Source: DASSKP01 sp035695045 (GTDB lineage: Bacteria; Actinomycetota; Actinomycetes; JAFAQI01). Taken from it: a stretch of DNA of 40,761 nt. Shown piece after piece: positions 1 through 9,499 of the stretch. Where the stretch lies: NCBI GenBank assembly GCA_035695045.1, contig DASSEX010000055.1:1-40761 (forward strand), read 5' to 3'. The position numbers and the translations under genes are program-made. How positions within the stretch are numbered: position 1 is the first letter of the stretch; each line of letters begins with the position of its first letter. The notes under the pieces were generated by a model that was not told the DNA's origin, made no database searches, and saw only the letters and a program-made list of their open reading frames with translations.

Positions 1-687
1 GAGGCGAAGTGGGGCCAGGGATCGTCGCTGACGCTGCTGCTCCCGCATGGCTACGAGGGACAGGGGCCTGACCACTCCTCGGGCCGCATCGAGCGCTACC
101 TCGCGCTTTCAGGCGAGGACAACTGGACGGTCGCGACACCCTCGACGCCGGCCAACTACTTCCACCTGCTCCGCCGCCAAGCGCTGTCGGAGCGCCGTCG
201 GCCGATGGTCGTCTTCACGCCGAAGTCGATGCTCCGGCTTCGCGCGGCGACCTCCCAGCCGGACGACTTCACCAGCGGCACCTTCCAGCCGGTGCTCGCC
301 GATCCGAACTCGCCGTCGCCGTCGGCGGTGCGCCGGGTCGTGCTCTGCAGCGGCAAGGTCTATTACGACCTCGACAAGGCGCGCACCACGGCGGAGGCGC
401 GCGACACCGCGATCCTCCGGGTCGAGCAGCTCTACCCGCTGCCGGCCGACGAGCTGCGCGAGGCTCTTGCGTCGTACGAGTCCGCCGACGACATCGTGTG
501 GGTGCAGGAGGAGCCGGCGAACCAGGGGCCATGGCCGTTCATCGCGCTCAACGTGCCCGAGCACCTCGACGGCAACCGCCGGCTTCGGCGGGTGTCGCGT
601 GCCTCGTCGGCGTCGCCGGCGGCCGGCTCGCAAACCTCGCACGACGCCGAGCACAAGAAGCTGCTCGGCGCGATCTTCGGCAGCTGA
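1..687 (+). CDS. kgd: 2-oxoglutarate dehydrogenase E1 / Kgd, C-terminal part (5' truncated)
   Basis: The reading frame is open from base 1 to a TGA at 685-687 and gives the last 228 residues of a thiamine-diphosphate E1 enzyme. The segment LLLPHGYEGQGPDHSSGRIERYL (residues about 11-33) is the signature of the 2-oxoglutarate dehydrogenase E1 C-terminal domain, followed by STPANYFHLLRRQ and the PKSMLRL strand that are typical of SucA/Kgd. In actinobacteria this is normally the end of a roughly 1200-residue multifunctional Kgd that oxidatively decarboxylates 2-oxoglutarate in the TCA cycle. The N-terminal E2-like and thiamine-binding regions lie outside the window, so whether this is a fused Kgd or a plain SucA cannot be seen. 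A small DUF6104 gene follows after 14 bp and is probably co-transcribed. Confidence 0.95.
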   Translation, partial: EAKWGQGSSLTLLLPHGYEGQGPDHSSGRIERYLALSGEDNWTVATPSTPANYFHLLRRQALSERRRPMVVFTPKSMLRLRAATSQPDDFTSGTFQPVLADPNSPSPSAVRRVVLCSGKVYYDLDKARTTAEARDTAILRVEQLYPLPADELREALASYESADDIVWVQEEPANQGPWPFIALNVPEHLDGNRRLRRVSRASSASPAAGSQTSHDAEHKKLLGAIFGS

Positions 688-701
688 GGTATTCGCGGCG
701 C

Positions 702-878
702 ATGTACTTCACTGACCGGGGGATCGAGGAGCTCGACACACGGCGGGGCGAGGAGACCGTGTCGCTCGGCTGGGTCGCGACGCAGTTGCAGACGTTCGTC
801 GACCTGAACCCCGAGTTCGAGACCGCCGTCGAACGGCTGGCCACCTGGCTCGCCCGCCTGGACGACGAAGAGGACTAG
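702..878 (+). CDS. DUF6104 family small protein
   Basis: A 58-residue acidic protein that begins MYFTDRGIEELDTRRGEE and ends ATWLARLDDEED. It is recognised as the DUF6104 family, which from memory is found directly downstream of kgd/sucA in Streptomyces and relatives. No catalytic motif, signal peptide or membrane segment is visible. The sequence looks like a short soluble helical protein. The ATG at 702 is chosen because family members start with MYFTDRGI. The longer upstream frame would run back through the kgd coding region. The function is unknown. The 14-bp spacing and conserved adjacency suggest a role tied to the 2-oxoglutarate dehydrogenase complex, but that is inference. Confidence 0.85.
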   Translation: MYFTDRGIEELDTRRGEETVSLGWVATQLQTFVDLNPEFETAVERLATWLARLDDEED

Positions 879-910
879 CCGGGCCGGCCGGATTTCGGCA
901 GGATGCCCTG

Positions 911-1717
911 ATGCGAGTCGGGGAGATGACGATCGAACCTGTCGTGGACGGCGTCGCTCGGTCGAAGCCGGCCGAAGCCTTCCGGTGGGGGGCTGCCCCC
1001 AACGCGGGTCGCGGCCAGGACGAAGCCGACTGGGAACCACATCGGGATCTTCTCGATGCAGACGGCATGCTCGAGATGGCGCTGGGCGGATTTCTCGTCC
1101 GCACCGACTCCCGGCTCGCGCTGGTCGACGTCGGCATCGGTGTGTTCGACCGGGGCGTGTTCAAGGGTGGCGCGATGCTCGACAATCTGCGCGCGCTCGG
1201 CGTCTCCCCCGATGACATCACCGACGTCGTTTTCACGCACCTGCACTTCGATCACACCGGATGGGCGAGCGTCGACGGCGCGCCCGTCTTCCGCAATGCG
1301 ACCTACCGTTGCGATGCGTTGGACTGGGCGCACTTCGTGCCGGGGGACGAACGCGCCACCCGCAAGCTCTCTCCGGTTGAAGGGCAGCTCGCCACGTGGG
1401 ACGCCGACGGTCCCCTGCTGCCCGGCATCGACGTGCGCCGCGCACCCGGTCACACCCCGGGCAGCACCATTCTCGTGCTGTCCTCCGGCAAGGACCGAGC
1501 GATGTTGCTCGGCGACGTCGTGCATTGCCCGGTCGAGCTCGTCGACGACGAGTGGGCGACCATCGGTGACGTCGACCCGGTCATGGCGAAGCAAACACGG
1601 ATCGCGCTGGCGCGCGAGCTGGAAGGCAGCGACGTGCCGGTCGCCGCCGCGCATTTCCAGGGCTTGCAGTTCGGCCGACTGCTCACCGGTGAGTCCCGCC
1701 GCAGCTGGGTCTTCTAG
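911..1717 (+). CDS. MBL-fold metallo-hydrolase
   Basis: A 268-residue metallo-beta-lactamase-fold protein. The metal-binding motif THLHFDH places His110, His112, Asp114 and His115, and the later ligands follow at APGHTPGST (His near residue 181) and LLGDVVH (Asp near 203). The order fits a dinuclear zinc hydrolase. The substrate is unknown. The family includes lactonases, glyoxalase II-like enzymes and alkyl sulfatase-like proteins, and nothing here separates them. There is no signal peptide, so the protein is cytoplasmic. The ATG at 911 follows the hexamer CAGGAT by 6 nt, and an AGGA that could act as a weak ribosome site lies in the same place. The next gene, a methyltransferase, starts about 22 bp later on the same strand, so the two may form an operon. 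Confidence 0.88.
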   Translation: MRVGEMTIEPVVDGVARSKPAEAFRWGAAPNAGRGQDEADWEPHRDLLDADGMLEMALGGFLVRTDSRLALVDVGIGVFDRGVFKGGAMLDNLRALGVSPDDITDVVFTHLHFDHTGWASVDGAPVFRNATYRCDALDWAHFVPGDERATRKLSPVEGQLATWDADGPLLPGIDVRRAPGHTPGSTILVLSSGKDRAMLLGDVVHCPVELVDDEWATIGDVDPVMAKQTRIALARELEGSDVPVAAAHFQGLQFGRLLTGESRRSWVF

Positions 1718-1739
1718 CCGGTCGGTCTAGCGTTTGGTC

Positions 1740-2516
1740 GTGTCCGCGGCGGAGCAGTGGCGCTCAGAGCTGGCAGCCTGGGCCATTCCACCGCACATCC
1801 TCGAGGCCGCTCCCGAATCGCCATGGGGATTCCCGGTCGCCGCCTTTCCACCCGATCCCTCACCGGCCCTCGATTCCGTGTCCCGCGAGCGGGCACTCGA
1901 GGCATTGCCTGAGGGTGGGACCGTGCTCGACATCGGTTGCGGTGGCGGTGCCGCGACTTTCGCTCTCGTGCCTCCGGCCGGATCGGTCACAGGTCTCGAC
2001 GCGAGTGCCGAGATGCTGCAGGCCTACGCAGACGAGGCCGAACGCCGCGGCGTTGCGCATCGGGAGATTGTCGGCAGCTGGCCGGAGATCGCAGCGGCGG
2101 TCGACGTCCACGACGTCGTGGTGTGTCACCACGTCTTTTACAACACTCCGGACCTCGCGGACTTCGCGCACGCCCTCACCGCCAAAGCGCGGCACCGAGT
2201 CGTCGTCGAGTTGACGTCGGCACATCCGCTGACGGCGACCCGCCCTTTGTGGCGACACTTCCACGGCCTCGATCGTCCTGACGGTCCGACCGCCGCACTC
2301 GCAATCGACGTGCTCACCGAGGCGGGCATACCGGTGTCGCATCAGCGGTGGCGCCGACCGCCACGCGACGTGCCACGTGAGGTGCTCGTGGGGATGAACC
2401 GGCGGCGGCTGTGCCTACCGCTCGACGCCGAGCCCGAGGTTGATCGGCTGATGGGTGATCGCAACGAACCGCGTGAGCTGGTGACGATCTGGTGGGATCC
2501 CGTTTTGGCCCACTAG
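1740..2516 (+). CDS. Class I SAM-dependent methyltransferase
   Basis: A 258-residue protein with the Rossmann methyltransferase motif I VLDIGCGGGA (residues about 62-71), then GSVTGLDASAEML (motif post-I, with the Asp that binds the ribose) and DVVVCHHVFYN (motif II region). It transfers a methyl group from S-adenosylmethionine to an unknown acceptor. The GTG at 1740 (VSAAEQW) is preferred. A TTG at 1734 would add only two residues. The gene ends in a CTAG whose other strand is the stop of the convergent membrane-protein gene. It sits just after the MBL hydrolase, but no pathway can be inferred from the two together. Confidence 0.82.
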   Translation: MSAAEQWRSELAAWAIPPHILEAAPESPWGFPVAAFPPDPSPALDSVSRERALEALPEGGTVLDIGCGGGAATFALVPPAGSVTGLDASAEMLQAYADEAERRGVAHREIVGSWPEIAAAVDVHDVVVCHHVFYNTPDLADFAHALTAKARHRVVVELTSAHPLTATRPLWRHFHGLDRPDGPTAALAIDVLTEAGIPVSHQRWRRPPRDVPREVLVGMNRRRLCLPLDAEPEVDRLMGDRNEPRELVTIWWDPVLAH

Positions 2517-3247
2517 CTACGCCGTGCGCGCGAGACGCGGATCATGACGATGACGCCGACGAGCGCCAGCACTGCGAGTCCGGCGGCGAGGAGGCCGACG
2601 TTCACTCCGCCGCCCCCGGACGTCGATGGTGGGTGCGTCAGCTGGACCAGTGCCCAGCCTCCGAGAGCGGCGGCGGACGTCTGGTAGACGTCTTGCCCGA
2701 TGCGCAACGTCGCGCTCTGCTTCCACACTCCTCCGGACAAGTGTTCAAAGACGGGCCCCGGCTGCTTCGCGGAAGGAGCGCGCATGTCCAACGTCGGCGT
2801 GTCACTGATGCTGTGCCCGACGATGACTGCGGCACCCTGCGGCGTCGAGGCCGTGATGCGGTAGACGTTGCCGGTGATCGTCCCGTCTGCGGGCAGCGGC
2901 GGACCGGGCGCAGTCGGCACCGCCTTGACCGCAATAGCCGTCGCACCCGGCGGCGCCTTCAGCGAGCCCGCGGGAACGTAATAGTCGACTTGCGGGCCGT
3001 TTTCGGCGCTGTTGCAATAGCGCGAGCCGCTCAAACTGTCCTTGCCGACCGCGATCGTCGTTTCGGCGGACGTGGGGAGTGGCGTTGCTTTCGCGCCGAT
3101 GGGTGGCTGGACATAGCGATAGGGCTCGTCCGGGTTGTTGATTCCGTCGTAGATCGGCACGCTTGCCGGCACGGCGAGCCACACGACGGCAAGCAATGCG
3201 ACCGCTGCCGCAATGCGCCCCCGCATCCCGCGCCGCATAGTTGCCAT
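2513..3247 (-). CDS. Membrane-anchored protein of unknown function
   Basis: A 244-residue protein that I do not recognise. It has an N-terminal hydrophobic segment (about residues 10-30, IAAAVALLAVVWLAVPA), a long polar domain without a motif I can name, a short Ser/Gly-rich linker and a C-terminal membrane helix (about 216-236, VGLLAAGLAVLALVGVIVM) followed by a basic tail RVSRARRS. This topology predicts an extracytoplasmic domain held between two membrane anchors, or a cleaved signal peptide plus one anchor. The domain contains two cysteines, possibly a disulfide. It begins 14 bp after the HIT-like gene on the same strand and is probably co-transcribed with it. Its stop overlaps the convergent methyltransferase stop in a CTAG. 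Confidence 0.75.
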   Translation of the reverse strand: MATMRRGMRGRIAAAVALLAVVWLAVPASVPIYDGINNPDEPYRYVQPPIGAKATPLPTSAETTIAVGKDSLSGSRYCNSAENGPQVDYYVPAGSLKAPPGATAIAVKAVPTAPGPPLPADGTITGNVYRITASTPQGAAVIVGHSISDTPTLDMRAPSAKQPGPVFEHLSGGVWKQSATLRIGQDVYQTSAAALGGWALVQLTHPPSTSGGGGVNVGLLAAGLAVLALVGVIVMIRVSRARRS

Positions 3248-3261
3248 CCTGGCTCAGCGGG

Positions 3262-3879
3262 TCAACGGTCAGCCGCAGGCGAGGTTCCACCGCCGTACGA
3301 CGAAACCAACGCGACGGCAACGTTGCGCGCGTCGCTGTCGGCGATGTCAGCTGGATACTCGGGCAGCAGGTCGTCCCAGACCACGAGCCAGGATCCGTAC
3401 AGCTGGGCCTGTCCCTCCGGACGCGCGAAGAACCAGACGTGCAGATGCGCACCGCCGTCGCCCACGCGGAAGACATGCGCTCGCGCGATGTGCGGCAGGT
3501 GTTCGATGTGGCGACTGATATGCGTCGTCAGCACGCCGAGTTCGGCAGCTAGCTCGTCCGGTAGGTCAGGCAGGTCGTAGTGGTCGCGCGGGTAGAGCAT
3601 CAGCACGAGCGGCACTCCCACCCCTTCGATCCGCGCCAGCCGCCAGTCCTCGTTGAACCAGATCCCCTCGTCACGCCGAGCACATGCAGCGCACGTCGCG
3701 GGGTCCTCGCCTTGCCGGGGTGGCTCGGGCAACACGGGTGGCCGCAGTCGCGACACGCGAAGCCCCTCACGCTCGAACGGGCTGATGTCCCAGCTGGTCA
3801 TGCGCGACAGCGGCAACCGACCGCCGTCATCGGCTGCTGCAAGGGCGTGGGCGTAGAACTCATCGGGATCCATCGGCAC
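3262..3879 (-). CDS. HIT-like protein with a CxxC pair and altered histidine triad
   Basis: A 205-residue soluble protein. Residues about 128-160 resemble the histidine-triad (HIT) nucleotide-binding fold: GGAHLHVWFFARP corresponds to the His-x-His-x-His motif, but the third histidine is replaced by tryptophan. An upstream CAACARRDEG (Cys-x-x-Cys) resembles the small metal-binding site seen in some HIT proteins. HIT enzymes hydrolyse or transfer nucleotidyl groups, and the substitution may alter or remove activity. The GTG at 3879 is selected because the hexamer TAGGCT lies exactly 6 nt upstream, a leaderless arrangement. An ATG two codons further in would be an alternative. It is transcribed ahead of the membrane-protein gene. 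Assignment to the HIT superfamily is moderately secure, the function is not. Confidence 0.7.
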   Translation of the reverse strand: MPMDPDEFYAHALAAADDGGRLPLSRMTSWDISPFEREGLRVSRLRPPVLPEPPRQGEDPATCAACARRDEGIWFNEDWRLARIEGVGVPLVLMLYPRDHYDLPDLPDELAAELGVLTTHISRHIEHLPHIARAHVFRVGDGGAHLHVWFFARPEGQAQLYGSWLVVWDDLLPEYPADIADSDARNVAVALVSSYGGGTSPAADR

Positions 3880-3885
3880 TAACGC

Positions 3886-3891
3886 AGCCTA
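3886..3891 (-). promoter_or_regulatory. -10 hexamer of the HIT-like gene (leaderless)
   Basis: On the minus strand the hexamer TAGGCT fits the actinobacterial TANNNT -10 consensus and lies 6 nt before the GTG at 3879, so transcription would start at or next to the start codon. No clear -35 is visible. It lies back to back with the acetyltransferase promoter in a 57-bp intergenic region. Confidence 0.5.
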
Positions 3892-3924
3892 TGAACGCTC
3901 GTGCAGAAGCAGTGACAGCACGTT

Positions 3925-3930
3925 GACAAT
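3925..3930 (+). promoter_or_regulatory. -10 hexamer of the acetyltransferase gene (leaderless)
   Basis: GACAAT lies exactly 6 nt upstream of the ATG at 3937, the geometry of a leaderless transcript. A and T are at the two most conserved -10 positions. No convincing -35 or ribosome-binding site is present. Confidence 0.45.
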
Positions 3931-3936
3931 GCTGAA

Positions 3937-4461
3937 ATGACCACAGACTCGGCCCAGGAGTCCGTTGTGCGCCTTCGTCGCTACAGGAGCGAGGACGCAG
4001 GTTGGTATGCAGAGACCGTTCGCGACGCCGAGATCCAACGCTTCACCTCCGACCGCGACGACTTGACAGCGGAGGACGTGGAACGCGCCATCGCCGAGTC
4101 GGCCGCGGACCCGCATCGGGAGGCGTTCCTCATCTGCGGAGCGAACAATTCGGAGCGCCTGGGAAACCTTGCGATCGACGTCGGTGACGGCATCGCCGAT
4201 CTGTCCTACTGGGTCGCGCCAGATGCCCGGGGCCGAGGGGTGGCGGCAAAGGCGATCGCCTTGGCATGCGCATGGCTTGAAACGCACTCTGACGTCCGCA
4301 CGGCGATGTTGTGGACGGTGGAAGACAATGTCGCTTCTCGCAAAGCGGCCGAACGCGCCGGCTTCCACATGGTGCGGACAGGTCAACGCACACTGCGGGC
4401 TCGACAGGTTGCAACCGCCGAATACGAACAGGTGCTGGGCCGCGCCGATAACGTGCAGTGA
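3937..4461 (+). CDS. GNAT family N-acetyltransferase (RimJ/RimL type)
   Basis: A 174-residue protein with the GNAT fold. It has an N-terminal VRLRRYRSEDAGWY beta-strand and helix, the central LSYWVAPDARGRGVAAKAI segment with the acetyl-CoA pyrophosphate loop (Arg-Gly-Arg-Gly-Val-Ala), and the C-terminal NVASRKAAERAGFHM typical of RimJ/RimL-type acetyltransferases. It would transfer an acetyl group from acetyl-CoA to an amine, possibly on a protein N-terminus or small molecule. The substrate is unknown. The ATG at 3937 has a leaderless -10 before it. Its TGA (4459-4461) overlaps the ATG of the serine hydrolase by one base, so the two are probably translationally coupled. Confidence 0.85.
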   Translation: MTTDSAQESVVRLRRYRSEDAGWYAETVRDAEIQRFTSDRDDLTAEDVERAIAESAADPHREAFLICGANNSERLGNLAIDVGDGIADLSYWVAPDARGRGVAAKAIALACAWLETHSDVRTAMLWTVEDNVASRKAAERAGFHMVRTGQRTLRARQVATAEYEQVLGRADNVQ

Positions 4462-5612
4462 TGCCCGCTGAAGTCGTCCGGCAGGTGCTCACGGCCATTC
4501 GGTCGGCTCTCGCGACGGGAGCAGTGCCGGGAGCGATTGTCGGTGTGTTGCGGGACGGGGCGGTCGACATCCAGGCGGTCGGGTCGACGGCGACGGACGG
4601 CGCAACAGCGTTGTCCCCGCAATCGCTGGTGCGGATCAGTTCGAACACGAAACCGATCGCGGCGGCACTTGCGCTGGCTCTGCGCGACGACGGACTTCTC
4701 GATCTGGATGATCCCGTCGACCGGTTCATCCCTGAACTGGCAAAGCGTCGCGTGCTACGTAGGTTGGACGGCTCACCGGACGACACCGTCCCCGCGCTCA
4801 GCCAGATCACGATCGCTGACTTGCTGACAATGCGCCTCGGGTTCGGCTTCGTGTTCGAGGCGCCATGTCCCACTGTCGATCTCGCCGGAGATGCAGGCTT
4901 GGGCATCGGCCCTCCTGACCCCGCCGTCCCACTCACTCCTGACGAGTGGATCGCACGATTCGCGGAACTGCCGCTCCTAGAACAACCCGGCAGCGTGTGG
5001 CGGTACGACCTCGCCTACGCCGTCCTCGGCGTTGTTCTCAACCGTGCGGCCGCACAACCGTTGGACTCTCTTCTGCGGGATCGGATAACACGACCGCTCG
5101 GCATGGTCGACACGGATTTCGTCGCGCGGCCGGGAAGCCTGCCGGACTGCTACTCGACCACGGAGTCCGGACTGGCCGTCTTCGATCCGCCAGATGGACG
5201 TTGGACCACTCCGCCCTCTTTCCCGGACGCTCGCGGCGGACTCGTCTCGACAGCCGCCGATCTGCTCCGCTTCGCGCAGGCCCTCTTCGACGGTGGGCAG
5301 GACGTCCTCAGCGAACGATCCGTCACGGAGATGACGACCGACCAACTCACCGCTGAGCAGCGAAGTGCACCGTCCGCGCAAGCGTTTCTCGACGGCGCGG
5401 GGTGGGGCTACGGCGTACAGGTGATCGCTCCCGACCATGGGACAGGATCTCGGCTCGCGCGCTATGGCTGGGGTGGCGGTCTCGGCACTCTGTGGTACTC
5501 CTGGCCGGACTACCGCACGGCCGTGGTCGTCCTCACCCAGGTGTTGCCCCCATCGGCCGAACTCGTCGAGTCGTCGATCAACGCCGTCGAGCAGACGCTG
5601 CTCACCGAGTGA
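4461..5612 (+). CDS. Serine hydrolase, beta-lactamase class C / penicillin-binding-protein-like
   Basis: A 383-residue protein of the beta-lactamase/transpeptidase-like family. The active-site SxxK is Ser61-Asn-Thr-Lys64 in RISSNTKPI. A tyrosine motif lies in WRYDLAYAVLGVVLN, and a C-terminal glycine-rich strand GWGGGLGTLWYSW stands where class C enzymes have the KTG or HxG box. There is no signal peptide or membrane anchor, so it looks like a cytoplasmic esterase or beta-lactamase-like hydrolase rather than a secreted DD-peptidase. The ATG at 4461 overlaps the preceding stop. A GTG one codon earlier is also possible. The ends of this gene and the convergent deacetylase are 5 bp apart. Confidence 0.88.
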   Translation: MPAEVVRQVLTAIRSALATGAVPGAIVGVLRDGAVDIQAVGSTATDGATALSPQSLVRISSNTKPIAAALALALRDDGLLDLDDPVDRFIPELAKRRVLRRLDGSPDDTVPALSQITIADLLTMRLGFGFVFEAPCPTVDLAGDAGLGIGPPDPAVPLTPDEWIARFAELPLLEQPGSVWRYDLAYAVLGVVLNRAAAQPLDSLLRDRITRPLGMVDTDFVARPGSLPDCYSTTESGLAVFDPPDGRWTTPPSFPDARGGLVSTAADLLRFAQALFDGGQDVLSERSVTEMTTDQLTAEQRSAPSAQAFLDGAGWGYGVQVIAPDHGTGSRLARYGWGGGLGTLWYSWPDYRTAVVVLTQVLPPSAELVESSINAVEQTLLTE

Positions 5613-5617
5613 TGCGC

Positions 5618-6448
5618 TCAGCGAAGGCCGGCGAAGAGGTCGTCCTCCGGGGTCGGGGCGCCGGTCGTGTCGTGGTGGCGGATGAACGTCTCTCGCGAGA
5701 ACAGCCCGTCCATTGCCGGCGGGGCCAGTCGCAGCCACCGGATGTTGTGCAGCTGGCTTGCGTGAGCGGTGAGCGCCGCCCGCTTGCGCTCGGCATAAGC
5801 ACCTAGATCGACGGCAGTGCTGATGCGGGCCTCGCGGCGGGCTTGCTCTTCTTCCCGTTGCGGGTCGGGCGGCGGCGGGGCAGGCAGCTCCACGCCCTGT
5901 TCCTCGAGCAGTTGACGCAGTCGCTGCCAATCGGCGCGCCGGCGGGCGGTGAGGTAGACCTTCGCCGGGCTTGGACTCAGCCCGAGAGCAGCCATGGTGA
6001 CTCGGTGCGCCTGGATGTGGTCCGGGTGGCCGTAGCCGCCATTGTCGTCGTAGGTGACGACGACCTGCGGTTGGTACTGCTCGATGAGTGCGGCGACGCG
6101 CGCGGCCGCCACTTCGAGCTCGACGTTGCAGAAGGCCAGGTCGTCCTGCTGGTAGGTCCAGTCCGACATTCCCGAGTCGTGGTAGCCGAGCATCTCGAGG
6201 TGGGTGACGCCGAGGATCTCGCAGGCGGTCTCGAGCTCGGCCTTGCGGATCTTCGCGACCAGCTGCGGGTCGTGCCCCGGCTGGCCTGGCTTGATCTCGC
6301 CGGGCGCGTCGCCGTACTCACCGTTGGTGCAGGTCACGACAACGGTGCGGACTCCCTCGGCGGAATATCGAGCGAGGACTCCACCGGTCGACGACGACTC
6401 GTCGTCCGGATGGGCGTGGACGGCCATCAGCGTCAGCGGCAGCGTCAT
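5618..6448 (-). CDS. PIG-L family deacetylase (Mca/MshB-like)
   Basis: A 276-residue zinc-dependent PIG-L family hydrolase. The metal site is made by AHPDDES near the N-terminus (His-Pro-Asp-Asp) and by GHPDHIQAHR (His-x-x-His). The family in actinobacteria includes MshB, which deacetylates GlcNAc-Ins in mycothiol synthesis, and Mca, which cleaves mycothiol S-conjugates. This protein resembles Mca in MAVHAHPDDES and YDDNGGYGHPDH but is not clearly either one. The ATG at 6448 is chosen because GAGG stands about 9 nt upstream. The GTG three codons earlier has no room for a ribosome site. It starts 22 bp after the P450 stop on the same strand, so the pair is likely an operon, perhaps oxidising and then hydrolysing one substrate (inference). 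Confidence 0.85.
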   Translation of the reverse strand: MTLPLTLMAVHAHPDDESSSTGGVLARYSAEGVRTVVVTCTNGEYGDAPGEIKPGQPGHDPQLVAKIRKAELETACEILGVTHLEMLGYHDSGMSDWTYQQDDLAFCNVELEVAAARVAALIEQYQPQVVVTYDDNGGYGHPDHIQAHRVTMAALGLSPSPAKVYLTARRRADWQRLRQLLEEQGVELPAPPPPDPQREEEQARREARISTAVDLGAYAERKRAALTAHASQLHNIRWLRLAPPAMDGLFSRETFIRHHDTTGAPTPEDDLFAGLR

Positions 6449-6470
6449 CGGGGGCACCTCGGAAGCGACG

Positions 6471-7700
6471 TCAAGCGGCGTCGAACTCTATCGGCAGGGA
6501 GATCGGACCGCTGATGCCGAGCACCGGCTTCCATTCCGGCGTCGCCGTCATTCGGACGCGGCTCATGCGTTGCGTCAGCGTCAGGAGTGCCTCGGCGAGT
6601 TCGGCCTTGGCGAGATGGACGCCGAGGCAGTAGTGGATGCCACCGCCGAAGGTGAGCATCGACGCCTGCTGGATGTCGCGCGTGACGTCGAACCGATCGG
6701 GATCTGGGAAAGCGACCGGATCGCGGTTCGCGGAAGAGGTGTTGACGCTGACGGCCGTGCCGGCCGGAACGGTCACGCCACACATCTCGACATCTTCAGC
6801 GGCAACCCGCAGCGTGCCGAAGATGATCGGCGAGTGCCTCATGACCTCCTCGATCGCCGCCGGCGCGAGCTCCGGTCGATCGCGAACGAGCTGCCACTGG
6901 TCCGGGTGCTCGCTGAACACCTGCACCATCGCAGCCAGCTGGTTTCGCGTCGTGTCGGTGCCCGCCGTGAGGACGGCACCGACAAGCATGCGGAGTTCTT
7001 CACGGGTCAGCCGATCGCCGTCGTCTTCCGCGCGAATCAGGTCTGACAACAGGTCGTCGCTCAACGACGTACGTCGCTGGTCGACGAGCGCGTCGATGTA
7101 GGCGTCGAGCTCGGCCCACGCGCGGAGGATGTCGGGAGTGTCATCCGCGACCGTGAAGCTGAAGATCTTGAAGATGTCGTCGGTCCAGCGCGAGAAGAGC
7201 TCCCAGTCCTCGCGCGGCGTGCCCAGCAGCTCGCAGATCACGGCGATCGGGTAGGCGCGCGCGATGTCGGTGACGACGTCACATCGACCGTCGGGCACTA
7301 CTGCGTCGACCAATGTCGTTATGACGGCGCGCATCGACTGGCGACGTTGCTCGGCGGAGCGCGGCCGGAACGCATGCACCACCAACCGACGCAGCCGTTG
7401 ATGCTCGTCGCCGTCCAAGCTCAAGATGCCGGCTATCACGCGGTCCCACACCGGGCCGGACGTGATTCCCTGCAACGACAACCCCAGGCCCTGGGGCATG
7501 CGGAATCTGTTGTCGCGCAAGACGGACTGCACGACTTCGTGTGAGAGCACCTCGAGGCCGAGCGGACCCAGCGCGACCGGTCCGAGCGCACGGGCCTTCG
7601 CATTCATGCCGTGCGGGTCACGCTGGTAGTCGTCGCTGAGCGTGTCCAGCATGTGCAGCCCGGCGTCGAAGCAGCTCGGCGCGTCCGTTGACGTCGTCAT
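6471..7700 (-). CDS. Cytochrome P450
   Basis: A 409-residue soluble bacterial P450. The I-helix oxygen-binding motif AGTDT is at residues 246-250, the ExxR pair is Glu285 and Arg288, and the heme-binding loop FGGGIHYCLG at 351-360 supplies the thiolate ligand Cys358. Length and motif order are normal for the class I family that uses ferredoxin electrons. The substrate is unknown, and no ferredoxin or reductase gene is adjacent. The ATG at 7700 is selected over an upstream extension because a matching -35/-10 promoter (7708-7736) ends 7 nt before it. Divergent from the amidohydrolase, with 71 bp between the start codons, and followed by the PIG-L deacetylase. Confidence 0.95.
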   Translation of the reverse strand: MTTSTDAPSCFDAGLHMLDTLSDDYQRDPHGMNAKARALGPVALGPLGLEVLSHEVVQSVLRDNRFRMPQGLGLSLQGITSGPVWDRVIAGILSLDGDEHQRLRRLVVHAFRPRSAEQRRQSMRAVITTLVDAVVPDGRCDVVTDIARAYPIAVICELLGTPREDWELFSRWTDDIFKIFSFTVADDTPDILRAWAELDAYIDALVDQRRTSLSDDLLSDLIRAEDDGDRLTREELRMLVGAVLTAGTDTTRNQLAAMVQVFSEHPDQWQLVRDRPELAPAAIEEVMRHSPIIFGTLRVAAEDVEMCGVTVPAGTAVSVNTSSANRDPVAFPDPDRFDVTRDIQQASMLTFGGGIHYCLGVHLAKAELAEALLTLTQRMSRVRMTATPEWKPVLGISGPISLPIEFDAA

Positions 7701-7707
7701 GACGCCG

Positions 7708-7736
7708 ACGATCCCACCACGCGACGCACTTGTCAG
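7708..7736 (-). promoter_or_regulatory. Promoter of the P450-deacetylase operon
   Basis: On the minus strand, CTGACA (7736-7731) and GATCGT (7713-7708) are separated by exactly 17 nt and end 7 nt before the ATG at 7700. The -35 matches TTGACA at five of six bases. The arrangement predicts a leaderless or nearly leaderless message. Confidence 0.5.
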
Positions 7737-7737
7737 T

Positions 7738-7765
7738 TTGCCGGCGGCCGACACCGTGCCACGAT
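7738..7765 (+). promoter_or_regulatory. Candidate promoter of the amidohydrolase gene
   Basis: TTGCCG (7738-7743) and CACGAT (7760-7765) are 16 nt apart, and the second is exactly 6 nt before the ATG at 7772. The -35 is the same hexamer as in the whiB1 promoter candidate. The -35 overlaps the region just upstream of the divergent P450 promoter, so the two may interfere. Confidence 0.4.
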
Positions 7766-7771
7766 GCCTGT

Positions 7772-9495
<1,724 letters not shown>

Positions 9496-9499
<4 letters not shown>

